A DNA stretch of 18,734 bases from an uncultured Eisenbergiella sp. (GTDB lineage: Bacteria; Bacillota; Clostridia; Lachnospirales; Lachnospiraceae): the NCBI GenBank assembly GCA_948960675.1, contig CARDPF010000024.1, forward strand, positions 1 through 18,734, given 5' to 3'. The notes beneath the pieces were generated by a model. That model had not been told where the DNA came from. It saw only the letters and a program-made list of their open reading frames with translations, and made no database searches. The position numbers and the translations under genes were made by a program. Shown here in pieces: positions 7,482-15,098 of the stretch (within the stretch, counting starts at the first letter, position 1; every line of letters starts with the position of its first letter).

Positions 7482-8690
7482 ATGGCAAAAGAAATGATTG
7501 CTATGCTTCTTGCCGGCGGTCAGGGTTCACGCTTGTATGCCCTGACGCAAAAACTGGCAAAACCTGCAGTTCCTTTTGGCGGAAAGTACAGGATTATTGA
7601 TTTTCCGTTATCGAACTGCGTAAATTCCGGTATTGATACCGTGGGCATCCTTACCCAGTATCAGCCTATGGTTCTCAATGAATACATCGGTAACGGGCAG
7701 CCCTGGGACTTGGACCGTCTCTACGGGGGTGTTCATGTCCTGCCGCCTTATCAGCAGGCATCCGGTTCCGACTGGTATAAGGGAACGGCCAATGCCATTT
7801 ACCAGAACATTCCTTTCATTGAGCGCTATAATCCGCAGTATGTGATCATACTTTCCGGGGATCAGATCTGTAAACAGGACTACAGTGATTTCCTGCGTTT
7901 CCACAAGGAGAAGGGGGCGGAGTTTTCTGTGGCGGTCATGGAAGTGCCGTGGGAGGAAGCCTCCCGTTTCGGACTGATGGTTGCGGACGAGAATGACAAG
8001 ATCACGGAATTCCAGGAGAAACCTAAAGCTCCTAAATCCAATCTGGCGTCGATGGGAATCTACATATTCAACTGGGATATTTTGAAAAAATACCTGATTG
8101 AGGATGAGGCGGACCCGGAATCCGAGAATGATTTTGGCAATAACATCATTCCGAATTTGCTGCGCGACGGGCGCAATATGTACGCGTATCATTTCAGTGG
8201 CTATTGGAAGGACGTCGGGACGATTTCTTCCCTCTGGGAAGCGAACATGGAAGTGCTGGATCCGGAGCACTCCGGCATTAACCTTTTTGACGAGAACTGG
8301 AAAATCTACAGCAGGAACAGCGGAATGACCGGCCACCGCATCAGCAGGGGCGCTGTGGTGGACAATTCCATGATTACGGACGGCTGCCGCATCGCCGGGG
8401 AAGTAAAGCACTCCATTCTTTTTGCGGGCGTTACCGTTGAGGAGGGCGCAAAGGTGGAGGATGCCGTGATTATGGGAGGTACCGTGATTAAGGCGGGCGC
8501 TACCGTGGAACATTGTATCGTGGCCGAGAATGTCGTCATCGGGGAGGGTGCAAAAGTCGGCGCGATGCCTGCAGATGGCAAGAGCGGCGTTGCAACCGTC
8601 GGTTCCGGCGTATACGTGGGGGACAATGCCAAGATCGGCCCCGATGCCATGGTCAGCAATAATGTAAAGGACGGTGATGAACAATGGTAA
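7482..8690 (+). CDS. glgC: Glucose-1-phosphate adenylyltransferase, catalytic subunit
   Basis: 402 residues. It makes ADP-glucose from glucose-1-phosphate and ATP, the first committed step of bacterial glycogen synthesis. The nucleotide loop GGQGSRL is at 12-18, followed by K27-P-A-V-P-F-G-G-K for substrate binding. The metal-binding Asp is D127 in LSGDQ. The glucose-phosphate site FQEKP is at 177-181 with SMGIYIF at 190-196, and GYWKDVGT lies further on. The last third is a left-handed beta-helix of hexapeptide-like repeats, seen as regularly spaced V/I with G and A. All catalytic elements are present. The start has an AGGGGG site and a promoter upstream. It overlaps glgD by 7 bases, which implies coupled translation and equal subunit supply. 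Confidence 0.96.
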   Translation: MAKEMIAMLLAGGQGSRLYALTQKLAKPAVPFGGKYRIIDFPLSNCVNSGIDTVGILTQYQPMVLNEYIGNGQPWDLDRLYGGVHVLPPYQQASGSDWYKGTANAIYQNIPFIERYNPQYVIILSGDQICKQDYSDFLRFHKEKGAEFSVAVMEVPWEEASRFGLMVADENDKITEFQEKPKAPKSNLASMGIYIFNWDILKKYLIEDEADPESENDFGNNIIPNLLRDGRNMYAYHFSGYWKDVGTISSLWEANMEVLDPEHSGINLFDENWKIYSRNSGMTGHRISRGAVVDNSMITDGCRIAGEVKHSILFAGVTVEEGAKVEDAVIMGGTVIKAGATVEHCIVAENVVIGEGAKVGAMPADGKSGVATVGSGVYVGDNAKIGPDAMVSNNVKDGDEQW

Positions 8691-9826
8691 AATCCAACAC
8701 AGATGCCCTGGGCATTATTTTCCCAAACAGCTATGATTCCCTGGTCCCGGAACTGGTTACGGAAAGGCTGATGGCCTCCATTCCGTTTGCGGGCCGTTAC
8801 AGAATGGTTGATTTCCTTTTATCCAGCATGGTAAATTGCGGAATCGGAAACATTTCCATCGTAGTGCGCAGCAATTATCATTCCCTGATGGATCATCTGG
8901 GATCCGGCCGTGAATGGGATCTGGCCCGCAAGAACGGGGGCCTGAGCATTTTCCCGCCGTACTCCGAAAAGACCGTCAAGGTTTATAACGGGCGCGTGGA
9001 GGCGCTGGCCAGCATTCTGGACTTTTTAAAAGACCAGAAAGAGAAATATGTATTCATGTCCGATGCCAATATCGCGGTAAACTTTGATTTCGGCGCCATG
9101 TTAAACGCGCACATTGCCAGCGGGGCGGACGTGACGATCGCCTATAAGGAGATGGAGATTCCGGAAGGCATGAAACAGATCAATACCATTAATGCGGATC
9201 TGTACTATACCTTCCATATAGAAGAAGGGCGTGTGACGGATATCCGTATCCGGCCGCAGGATGAGGGGATGCAGAACTTCTCCATGAACATTTACCTGAT
9301 TGAGAGGGAGAGGCTGATTTCCCTGATCAATGATGCGTTTGTGCGCGGCAACGTTTATTTTGAACGCGACGTTTTGTCCAGCCGTTTGGACGAGTTGAAT
9401 GTGCAGGCATACAAGTATGACGGTTATCTGGCTTACATCAGCGGTATGAAGAGCTATTTTGACGAGAACATGAAGCTTTTGGAGGATGCCAACCTGGATG
9501 CGCTGTTCTCCGAAAGCCCGATCTATACCAAGATCCGTGACGATAACCCGACCCGTTACATTGCGGGGGCGAAAGCGAGCAACACGATGACTGCAGACGG
9601 CTGCATCATTGAAGGGGAAGTGGAAAACAGTATTTTGTTCCGTGGCGTGAAGGTTTGCAAGGGCGCGAAGGTCAAAAACTGTATCCTCATGCAGGACACG
9701 GTAGTCGGTGCGGACGCCGATGTGGAATATGTGATAACGGATAAAAACGTAACCATTTCCGCCGACAAATCCATCAAAGGAACCGATACCTTCCCGGTAT
9801 ACGTTGCAAAATACCAGACGGTTTAA
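8684..9826 (+). CDS. glgD: Glucose-1-phosphate adenylyltransferase, GlgD (regulatory) subunit
   Basis: 380 residues, homologous to GlgC in layout, with an N-terminal nucleotidyltransferase fold and a C-terminal beta-helix. The G-G-x-G-x-R-L loop of GlgC is replaced by [17 protein letters not shown] near 13-29, so the usual ATP-phosphate loop is missing. The segment [17 protein letters not shown] (32-48) keeps the fold. Loss of the loop is normal for GlgD, which in Firmicutes forms a heterotetramer with GlgC and tunes its activity rather than catalysing well itself. It overlaps glgC and is followed 12 bases later by a strong hairpin terminator, so glgCD looks like a two-gene operon. No glgA, glgB or glgP is in the window. 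Confidence 0.95.
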   Translation: MVKSNTDALGIIFPNSYDSLVPELVTERLMASIPFAGRYRMVDFLLSSMVNCGIGNISIVVRSNYHSLMDHLGSGREWDLARKNGGLSIFPPYSEKTVKVYNGRVEALASILDFLKDQKEKYVFMSDANIAVNFDFGAMLNAHIASGADVTIAYKEMEIPEGMKQINTINADLYYTFHIEEGRVTDIRIRPQDEGMQNFSMNIYLIERERLISLINDAFVRGNVYFERDVLSSRLDELNVQAYKYDGYLAYISGMKSYFDENMKLLEDANLDALFSESPIYTKIRDDNPTRYIAGAKASNTMTADGCIIEGEVENSILFRGVKVCKGAKVKNCILMQDTVVGADADVEYVITDKNVTISADKSIKGTDTFPVYVAKYQTV

Positions 9827-9837
9827 ATAGCGGTTTA

Positions 9838-9897
9838 GGCTGCCGGGCCGGGCAGTTTTGCAAAGCGAAGGCGGCACTACGGCCCGGCTGCCTTTTT
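9838..9897 (+). terminator. Rho-independent terminator of glgCD
   Basis: GGCTGCCGGGCCG (9838-9850) pairs with CGGCCCGGCTGCC (9880-9892) with a single mismatch, and TTTTT follows at 9893-9897. The 29-base loop includes a smaller TTTTGC/GCAAAG-like element. Confidence 0.8.
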
Positions 9898-9937
9898 GGG
9901 CCGTAGGGCGGCCGGACAGAGAAGGAGGGTTCTTATT

Positions 9938-11011
9938 ATGAAACGAATCGGTATGTTGACCAGCGGCGGCGACTGTCAGGCGCTGAATGCGGCGATGCGG
10001 GGTGTGGCGAAATCACTTTTCAATGCCAAGGAGGACGTGGAGATTTACGGCTTCCTCAACGGTTATCAGGGCCTTATTCACGGGAGGTTCCGTCTGCTGA
10101 CCTATGCGGACTTTTCCGGAATCCTGACCAAGGGCGGGACTTTTTTGGGCAGCAGCCGCACACCTTTTAAGACCATACAGGACATTGAGGCGGACGGCAT
10201 TGATAAAGTGGCGGCGATGAAACAAACTTACTATAAGCTGCAGCTGGACTGCCTGGTGATTTTGGGCGGTAACGGTACCCATAAAACGGCGAATCTGCTG
10301 CGGGAGCAGGGATTGAACATTGTGACGCTGCCAAAGACCATTGATAACGATCTTTGGGGTACGGATATGACCTTCGGGTTCCAGAGCGCGGTAAACATTG
10401 CAACGGAAGCTATTGACTGCATTCATACCACGGCGGCATCCCACGGACGGGTGTTCATTGTGGAGGTAATGGGACATAAGGTCGGCTTTTTGACATTGAA
10501 CGCCGGGATGGCGGGCGGCGCGGACATCATTTTGATTCCTGAAATTCCCTACGATATCGACTCGATTGTCAAAAAGATTCAGGAGCGCCATGAAAGGGGA
10601 AGCGCGTTTACCATCCTTGCGGTGGCGGAGGGTGCGATTTCCAAGGAGGATGCAGCCCTCTCCAAAAAAGAATATAAGAAAAAGATGGAGAAATATAAAT
10701 ACCCTTCCGTTTCCTACGAAATTGCCGAGAAGATTCAGAAGAAGAGCGGACTGGATGTGCGTGTGACGGTACCGGGCCATACCCAGAGAGGGGGAAGCCC
10801 GTGCCCGTATGACAGGGTATTTGCGAGCCGTCTGGGATCCGAGGCAGGGAAACTGATTTTGAAAGGGGAGTATGGTTTCATGGTAGGCTATAAGAACCGT
10901 GAGATGGTAAAGGTTCCCCTTGAAGAGGTGGCGGGCAAATTAAAGACGGTGGATCCCAAGTCATCCATTGTCAAAGAGGCAAAGATGCTTGGCATTAGTT
11001 TCGGGGATTAA
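9938..11011 (+). CDS. pfkA: 6-phosphofructokinase, mixed ATP/PPi-type site
   Basis: 357 residues from ATG 9938, supported by a GAAGGAGGG site 8 bases upstream; a longer frame to 9896 has no ribosome site. The protein phosphorylates fructose-6-phosphate to fructose-1,6-bisphosphate, the committing step of glycolysis. The N-terminal loop TSGGDCQALNAAMRG (8-22) and the catalytic TIDND (134-138, base D136) are intact, as are the VEVMG and GHTQRGG blocks. The phosphoryl-donor site is unusual. GGNGT (110-114) has Asn where most PFKs have Asp but keeps the Gly typical of ATP enzymes. PKTIDND carries the Lys (K133) typical of PPi-dependent and group III enzymes. The donor therefore cannot be assigned from sequence alone. 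It lies between the glgCD terminator and a hairpin before dnaX, so it is probably transcribed alone. Confidence 0.93.
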   Translation: MKRIGMLTSGGDCQALNAAMRGVAKSLFNAKEDVEIYGFLNGYQGLIHGRFRLLTYADFSGILTKGGTFLGSSRTPFKTIQDIEADGIDKVAAMKQTYYKLQLDCLVILGGNGTHKTANLLREQGLNIVTLPKTIDNDLWGTDMTFGFQSAVNIATEAIDCIHTTAASHGRVFIVEVMGHKVGFLTLNAGMAGGADIILIPEIPYDIDSIVKKIQERHERGSAFTILAVAEGAISKEDAALSKKEYKKKMEKYKYPSVSYEIAEKIQKKSGLDVRVTVPGHTQRGGSPCPYDRVFASRLGSEAGKLILKGEYGFMVGYKNREMVKVPLEEVAGKLKTVDPKSSIVKEAKMLGISFGD

Positions 11012-11021
11012 CCGGATGTCA

Positions 11022-11055
11022 AATCCCGGCAGGAGGCCGTCCTGCCGGGATTGTT
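11022..11055 (+). terminator. Strong hairpin after pfkA
   Basis: AATCCCGGCAGGA (11022-11034) and TCCTGCCGGGATT (11040-11052) form a perfect 13-bp stem with a 5-base loop. The following GTTT is a short U tract. It starts 10 bases after the pfkA stop and ends about 14 bases before the dnaX ribosome site, so it is probably a terminator, perhaps partial. Confidence 0.7.
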
Positions 11056-11080
11056 TCGCGGCAGACAGGAGGTTATGGGC

Positions 11081-12667
11081 ATGTCTTATATGGCCATGTA
11101 CAGAAGATTCAGGCCTGCGCGGTTTGAAGAGGTAAAAGGGCAGGATGCCATAGTGACGACACTAAAAAACCAGATTAAGGCAGACCGGATCGGACATGCC
11201 TATTTGTTTTGCGGGACGAGGGGGACGGGTAAAACGTCAATCGCCAAGCTTTTTGCAAAGAGCGTAAACTGTGAACATCCGGTGGACGGCAGTCCCTGTA
11301 TGGAATGTGCGTCGTGCAGGAGGATTGCATCCGGTACGAGCATGAACGTGATCGAGATTGACGCCGCGTCCAACAACGGTGTGGATAACATCCGTGAAAT
11401 TGTGGAGGAAGTTTCCTACTCCCCGGCAGACGCAAAATTTAAGGTTTATATCATTGATGAGGTTCATATGCTCTCTACTGGGGCATTTAACGCGCTGTTA
11501 AAGACACTGGAGGAACCGCCGTCCTACGTGATTTTCATTTTGGCGACGACGGAAGCCAATAAGATTCCGGTGACGATTTTGTCGCGCTGTCAGAGGTACG
11601 ATTTTAAGAGGCTGACGGTGGGGCAGATTGAGGAACGCATGCGGGAAGCCCTGCGGGATGCAGGGGAGACGCTGCAGATTGAGGATAGGGCGCTGCGCTT
11701 TATTGCAAAATCCGCAGACGGGGCGATGCGAGATGCCTGGAGTTTGTTGGATCAATGTCTGGCTTTTCATTTTGGGCAGGAACTTACCTATGACCGGGTA
11801 TTGGATGTGCTGGGAGCGGTGGATACCGCTGTTTTTTCGGGCCTTTTGCGCTGTGTGTTAAAGCGGGATGTGGCTGGGTGCATCCGGGTGTTGGAAGAAA
11901 TTGTGCTGCGGGGCAGGGATTTGGGGCAGTTTGTGGCCGACTTTGCCTGGTATTTGCGTAACCTTTTGCTGGTAAAGACATCCGGGGATGACAGTGAAGA
12001 AGTGGTTGACATTTCCAGTGAGAATCTGGCAAAATTAAAGGAGGAGGCGCAAATGGCCGAGGCGGATGCCATTATGCGTTATATCCGCAATTTTTCCGAA
12101 CTGTCAGGGCAGATTCGTTTTGCAGGACAGAAGCGGATTTTGATTGAAATGGCCCTGATCCGGCTGTGCAGGCCCCAGATGGAGAATCGGGAGGACGCGC
12201 TGCTGGACCGTATCCGCAGACTGGAGCAGACGGTGGAGCGGATGGAGGGGGGCGCTGCCATGGCGGCGGCAGCCCCGCCGCGCGATACGGTTCCCGTCCC
12301 GGATAAGACTGTAATGGCAAAAAAGGAAGCGCTTGTCCGGGCGGTCCCGGAGGATGTGCGCAGGATTGTGGAAAATTGGAAAGGGATCGTGGAACGGGCA
12401 TCCCAACCGATGAAGTCTTACCTGAAAGGGGCGGGCCTGAGTTTGGCGGGGGACAACCGCCTTCTGGTTGCGCTGGAGGACGGACTGGCATCGGACTATT
12501 TTGCAAAGGATGCGGGAAACCGGGAAGCGCTGGAAGCGCTGTTGTCCGGTTTTGCACACAAAAGCGTGGAGGTAGAAATCCGCGTGGTGCAAAGCAGGGC
12601 CGAATTTGAAGGATCCTATGTGGATCTGACACAGATCATTCATGCGGATATAGAGGAAGAAATTTAG
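11081..12667 (+). CDS. dnaX: DNA polymerase III subunit gamma/tau (clamp loader)
   Basis: 528 residues from ATG 11081, chosen because AGGAGG at 11067-11072 is 8 bases upstream; the in-frame ATG at 11075 is too close to that site. It is the motor of the sliding-clamp loader. Walker A GTRGTGKT is at 45-52, a four-Cys zinc module at C64, C73, C76 and C79, Walker B DEVH at 126-129, and the SRC arginine finger at 168-170. Domain III ends near 370 and is followed by a low-complexity Ala/Pro linker (about 388-412) and then a Firmicutes-type tau C-terminal domain (about 420-528). At codons 413-415 the in-frame heptamer A AAA AAG is followed by a hairpin, as in the gamma/tau frameshift site of E. coli. 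It is the first gene of a dnaX-ebfC-recR unit. Confidence 0.96.
   Translation: MSYMAMYRRFRPARFEEVKGQDAIVTTLKNQIKADRIGHAYLFCGTRGTGKTSIAKLFAKSVNCEHPVDGSPCMECASCRRIASGTSMNVIEIDAASNNGVDNIREIVEEVSYSPADAKFKVYIIDEVHMLSTGAFNALLKTLEEPPSYVIFILATTEANKIPVTILSRCQRYDFKRLTVGQIEERMREALRDAGETLQIEDRALRFIAKSADGAMRDAWSLLDQCLAFHFGQELTYDRVLDVLGAVDTAVFSGLLRCVLKRDVAGCIRVLEEIVLRGRDLGQFVADFAWYLRNLLLVKTSGDDSEEVVDISSENLAKLKEEAQMAEADAIMRYIRNFSELSGQIRFAGQKRILIEMALIRLCRPQMENREDALLDRIRRLEQTVERMEGGAAMAAAAPPRDTVPVPDKTVMAKKEALVRAVPEDVRRIVENWKGIVERASQPMKSYLKGAGLSLAGDNRLLVALEDGLASDYFAKDAGNREALEALLSGFAHKSVEVEIRVVQSRAEFEGSYVDLTQIIHADIEEEI
12319..12351 (+). promoter_or_regulatory. Candidate programmed frameshift / slippage site in dnaX
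   Basis: A AAA AAG occupies 12319-12325 in the correct phase (gcA AAA AAG, codons 413-415). After a 10-base spacer a stem TCCGGG (12336-12341) / CCCGGA (12346-12351) with a CGGT loop follows. No strong Shine-Dalgarno-like stimulator is seen upstream. The -1 frame stays open to a TGA at 12607-12609; the +1 frame stops at 12411-12413. Confidence 0.45.
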
Positions 12668-12682
12668 CTTTTAAGGCAAAAA

Positions 12683-12750
12683 AGAATTTCGCTTTGCGAA
12701 ATTCTCCGCCTGCGGCGGGGCGCGCCAGCGGCAATTTTACGCTCCGCCGC
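12683..12750. repeat. Cluster of three palindromes between dnaX and ebfC
   Basis: AGAATTTCGC (12683-12692) / GCGAAATTCT (12696-12705), CCGCC (12706-12710) / GGCGG (12714-12718) and GCGGC (12728-12732) / GCCGC (12746-12750) follow one another in the 121-base gap. No T run follows, so it is not a plain terminator. A REP-like element or mRNA structure is possible. Confidence 0.5.
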
Positions 12751-12788
12751 AGTGCTATTAATAACGAAGTGTAAAACGGAGGAGCAAC

Positions 12789-13133
12789 ATGGCAAAAAGA
12801 GGCGGATTTCCGGGCGGTATGCCGGGCAACATGACCAACCTGATGAAGCAGGCGCAGCGCATGCAGCGTCAGATGGAAGAAGGACAAAAGGAACTGGAGA
12901 CGAAAGAGTTTTCGGCCAAGGCGGGCGGCGGCGCAGTGGAAGCGACTGTCAGCGGGAAAAAGGAACTTTTAAAACTTACCATTTCCCGGGAGGCAGTAGA
13001 TCCCGACGATGTGGAAATGCTGCAGGATATGATTGTCGCCGCAGTCAATGAAGCGATGAAGCAGGCGGAGGATGCCGGTCAGGAACTGATGGGTAAGATG
13101 ACCGGCGGTCTGGGCGGAGGCTTTCCTTTCTGA
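12789..13133 (+). CDS. ebfC: YbaB/EbfC family nucleoid-associated protein
   Basis: 114 residues, mostly helix-strand-helix. A Gly/Pro-rich start is followed by a long Met/Gln-rich helix (about 15-40, [19 protein letters not shown]), the [21 protein letters not shown] beta segment and a second helix ending in [13 protein letters not shown]. Family members form tweezer-like dimers that bind DNA without strong sequence preference and shape the nucleoid. The start is set by GGAGG 7 bases upstream. The stop codon overlaps the recR start by one base (TGATG), and the dnaX-ebfC-recR order is widely conserved, pointing to links with replication and repair. Confidence 0.94.
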   Translation: MAKRGGFPGGMPGNMTNLMKQAQRMQRQMEEGQKELETKEFSAKAGGGAVEATVSGKKELLKLTISREAVDPDDVEMLQDMIVAAVNEAMKQAEDAGQELMGKMTGGLGGGFPF

Positions 13134-13735
13134 TGGATCTTTACAGCGGTTATATCAACAAACTGATCGAGGAGTTGGCAGCATTACCCGGGATTGGGAG
13201 TAAGTCGGCGCAGCGATTGGCGTTTCACCTGATCAGCCTTCCGGAAGGAAAGGTTTCCCGTCTGGCCAATGCCATGTTATCGGCTAAGCAGAACGTACGC
13301 TATTGCAGGGAATGCTTTACGCTGACTGACAGCGATATCTGCCCGATCTGTGCCAATGCCCAGCGGGATCACGGGACGATCATGGTGGTGGAGAATACCC
13401 GTGACCTGGCTGCCTATGAAAAGACGGGAAAGTATAAGGGGGTATACCATGTGCTGCACGGCGCTATTTCCCCGATGTTGGGAATCGGCCCCCATGACAT
13501 TAAATTAAAAGAACTGATGGAACGGCTTACCGGAACGAACAAGATTACGGAAGTGATTATTGCGACCAACTCCAGCCTGGAGGGGGAAACGACGGCGATG
13601 TATATCAGCAAGCTGATCAAGCCCGCCAAAATCCGGGTCACGAGGATTGCCAGCGGCGTGCCGGTGGGAGGGGATCTGGAATATATTGATGAAGTGACGC
13701 TTTTGCGGGCGCTGGAAGGGCGCGTGGAACTGTAG
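13133..13735 (+). CDS. recR: Recombination mediator protein RecR
   Basis: 200 residues, full length for the family. The N-terminal helix-hairpin-helix is LAALPGIGSKSAQRLA (about 15-30). The zinc module is C58, C61, C70 and C73, and the Toprim domain includes MVVENTRDL with E87. The C-terminal segment with GGDLEYIDEVTL completes it. RecR works with RecO and RecF to load RecA on gapped single-stranded DNA. It starts inside the ebfC stop codon, so translation is coupled. Only 40 bases separate it from the galM start. Confidence 0.96.
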   Translation: MDLYSGYINKLIEELAALPGIGSKSAQRLAFHLISLPEGKVSRLANAMLSAKQNVRYCRECFTLTDSDICPICANAQRDHGTIMVVENTRDLAAYEKTGKYKGVYHVLHGAISPMLGIGPHDIKLKELMERLTGTNKITEVIIATNSSLEGETTAMYISKLIKPAKIRVTRIASGVPVGGDLEYIDEVTLLRALEGRVEL

Positions 13736-13746
13736 ACACGAATGGA

Positions 13747-13764
13747 TGCCTGCTTTAGCAGGCA
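13747..13764 (+). other. Hairpin abutting the galM ribosome site
   Basis: TGCCTGC (13747-13753) pairs with GCAGGCA (13758-13764) around a TTTA loop, ending directly before GGGAGG (13765-13770), the galM ribosome site. It may insulate galM translation from recR. It has no T run, so it is not a typical terminator. Confidence 0.5.
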
Positions 13765-13775
13765 GGGAGGTTTTG

Positions 13776-14807
13776 GTGAAAAAAGAACTGTTTGGGAAAA
13801 TAAATGACAGGGAGGTCTTTCTGTATACCTTGGAAAACAGCCATGGCATGAAGGTTATGGTCAGCGATTTTGGCGCTGTGATTGTGAGGATTTTTGCGCC
13901 GGACAAGGACAATCATGCGGAGGATGTCTGCCTTGGGTATGATTCGCTGGAGGAATACCAAAGAAACGGCTGCTTTTTTGGGGCAGTGATCGGCCCCAAT
14001 GCAAACCGCATCGGAAATGCGCAGTATACGCTGGAGGGTGTGACCTATCATCTTGATGCCAACGACGGGGCGAATAATCTTCACAGCCACAGGGATTTGG
14101 GCGTACATAAAAGGGTATGGGATGCGCAGGAAAAGGATGGAGGCATCCTTTTTACCCTGAAAATGAAAGATGGGGAACTCGGCTTTGGCGGTAATAAGGA
14201 TTTCGGGGTATTTTATGAAGTGACAGAGAACAATGAGCTTCGTATTACCTATGATGCGGACAGCGACCAAAATACGGTCATCAATATGACCAACCATTGC
14301 TATTTCAATCTGGACGGACATGGGGCGGGCTCCATTGTCTCCCACAAATTACAGCTTTTGGCTTCGGCTTATACCCCCGCAGACGCAGGCTCCATACCAT
14401 ATGGGGAGATTGCGCCGGTGGCGGGTACGCCCATGGACTTTACCGAACCCTGCGTGATCGGGGAGAGGATCGATGCCGATTTTGGACAGCTTAAGATGGC
14501 GGGGGGTTATGACCATAATTGGGTTTTAGATAATTACGACGGCGCTGTGAGGAAAATTGCAGTGGTGACAAACGGCTCGGGAAGCAGAACAATGGAAGTT
14601 TATACGGATTTGCCGGGCGTGCAGTTTTATGCGGGCAATTTCATGAAGAAAGAGCCCGGAAAAGGCGGCGCCGTGTACGATTACCGGGGCGGGCTGGCGT
14701 TGGAGACGCAGTTTTTCCCGGATACGCCCAATAAGCCGCAGTTTCCCTCATCGGTATTTGGGCCTGATAGGCATTATCATACGACGACTGTTTACCGTTT
14801 CATCTGA
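13776..14807 (+). CDS. galM: Aldose 1-epimerase (mutarotase)
   Basis: 343 residues from GTG 13776, chosen because GGAGG at 13766-13770 is 5 bases upstream; an upstream TTG at 13746 would lie inside the hairpin and has no ribosome site. It interconverts alpha and beta anomers of aldoses such as galactose and glucose. The catalytic pair is present: H174 in MTNHCYFNL (general acid) and E310 in ALETQFFPDTPN (general base). FGAVIGPNANRI matches the family's GRxANRI segment, with P-N in place of G-R. H103 lies in NNLHSHRDLG, where many GalM proteins have NNLHGG, so the substrate loop differs slightly. The gene ends at a strong terminator. It may be cotranscribed with recR, though its job is unrelated. 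Confidence 0.93.
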   Translation: MKKELFGKINDREVFLYTLENSHGMKVMVSDFGAVIVRIFAPDKDNHAEDVCLGYDSLEEYQRNGCFFGAVIGPNANRIGNAQYTLEGVTYHLDANDGANNLHSHRDLGVHKRVWDAQEKDGGILFTLKMKDGELGFGGNKDFGVFYEVTENNELRITYDADSDQNTVINMTNHCYFNLDGHGAGSIVSHKLQLLASAYTPADAGSIPYGEIAPVAGTPMDFTEPCVIGERIDADFGQLKMAGGYDHNWVLDNYDGAVRKIAVVTNGSGSRTMEVYTDLPGVQFYAGNFMKKEPGKGGAVYDYRGGLALETQFFPDTPNKPQFPSSVFGPDRHYHTTTVYRFI

Positions 14808-14822
14808 CATAAAGATTTTTGG

Positions 14823-14855
14823 GGCAGTGCCATACAAATGGCAGCTGCCTTTTTT
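14823..14855 (+). terminator. Rho-independent terminator of galM
   Basis: GGCAG plus TGCCAT (14823-14833) pairs with ATGGCA and CTGCC (14838-14849) with one bulged G, and six Ts follow at 14850-14855. It lies 15 bases after the galM stop. Confidence 0.9.
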
Positions 14856-14878
14856 ATTATGAAAGCCCCGGAAGACGG

Positions 14879-14958
14879 CTGTGTGAATGGGCATGCTTGC
14901 ATGCACAGGCACACAGACATCGGACGGGCAAACCGGTAAAGCCGCATGTGTGCATGCC
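14879..14958 (+). other. Structured intergenic element with two alternative folds
   Basis: This lies in the 291-base gap between galM and the LysM gene. Fold A: CTGTGTG (14879-14885) / CACACAG (14910-14916) enclosing GCATG (14891-14895) / CATGC (14900-14904), followed by ACATCGG (14917-14923) pairing with CCG (14942-14944) and ATGT (14946-14949) around one bulged base. Fold B: GCATGCACA (14899-14907) with TGTGCATGC (14949-14957), 9 perfect pairs that break the inner part of fold A. It lies after the galM terminator and before a TTGACA box, so whether it is transcribed is unclear. It does not fit a riboswitch class I can name. Confidence 0.4.
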
Positions 14959-15034
14959 TTTCATGGGCCAAAAAAAACTGCAAACATTATGTGGCGTGTG
15001 TTTCCGGAAAGATTTCTTTCTACCGCCGCGCTTT

Positions 15035-15067
15035 TTGACAGAATGTTCAAATTTGCTGTGATAGGAT
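15035..15067 (+). promoter_or_regulatory. Possible promoter for the LysM / propeller / CvpA genes
   Basis: A perfect TTGACA stands at 15035-15040. The best -10 candidate, TAGGAT (15062-15067), is 21 bases away, longer than usual. It lies about 32 bases before the chosen start codon. Confidence 0.35.
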
Positions 15068-15098
15068 GAGTGTAAAAAGCAGGACGGGAGGGAAAGGC

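Noticed and set aside
7608..8684. A 358-codon open frame on the minus strand opposite glgC
   Set aside because: glgC on the plus strand has all family motifs, a promoter and a ribosome site. The antisense protein is His/Ile-rich with no recognisable domain, as expected of a codon-bias shadow.
9101..10780. Long minus-strand frames opposite glgD (9101-9877) and pfkA (10013-10780)
   Set aside because: Both lie opposite highly conserved genes, lack ribosome sites and resemble no family.
12376..12609. A separate 77-residue gene overlapping dnaX
   Set aside because: It is the -1 frame of dnaX, starts at TTG without a ribosome site and has a Gly/Arg/Pro/Cys-rich composition; it matters only as a possible frameshift tail.
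14879..14960. A tetrahydrofolate or cyclic-di-GMP riboswitch before the LysM gene
   Set aside because: Short matches exist (a GTGTGAATGGG stretch; GGGCAAACC and AAAGCC), but the conserved closing stems and the order of core motifs are missing.
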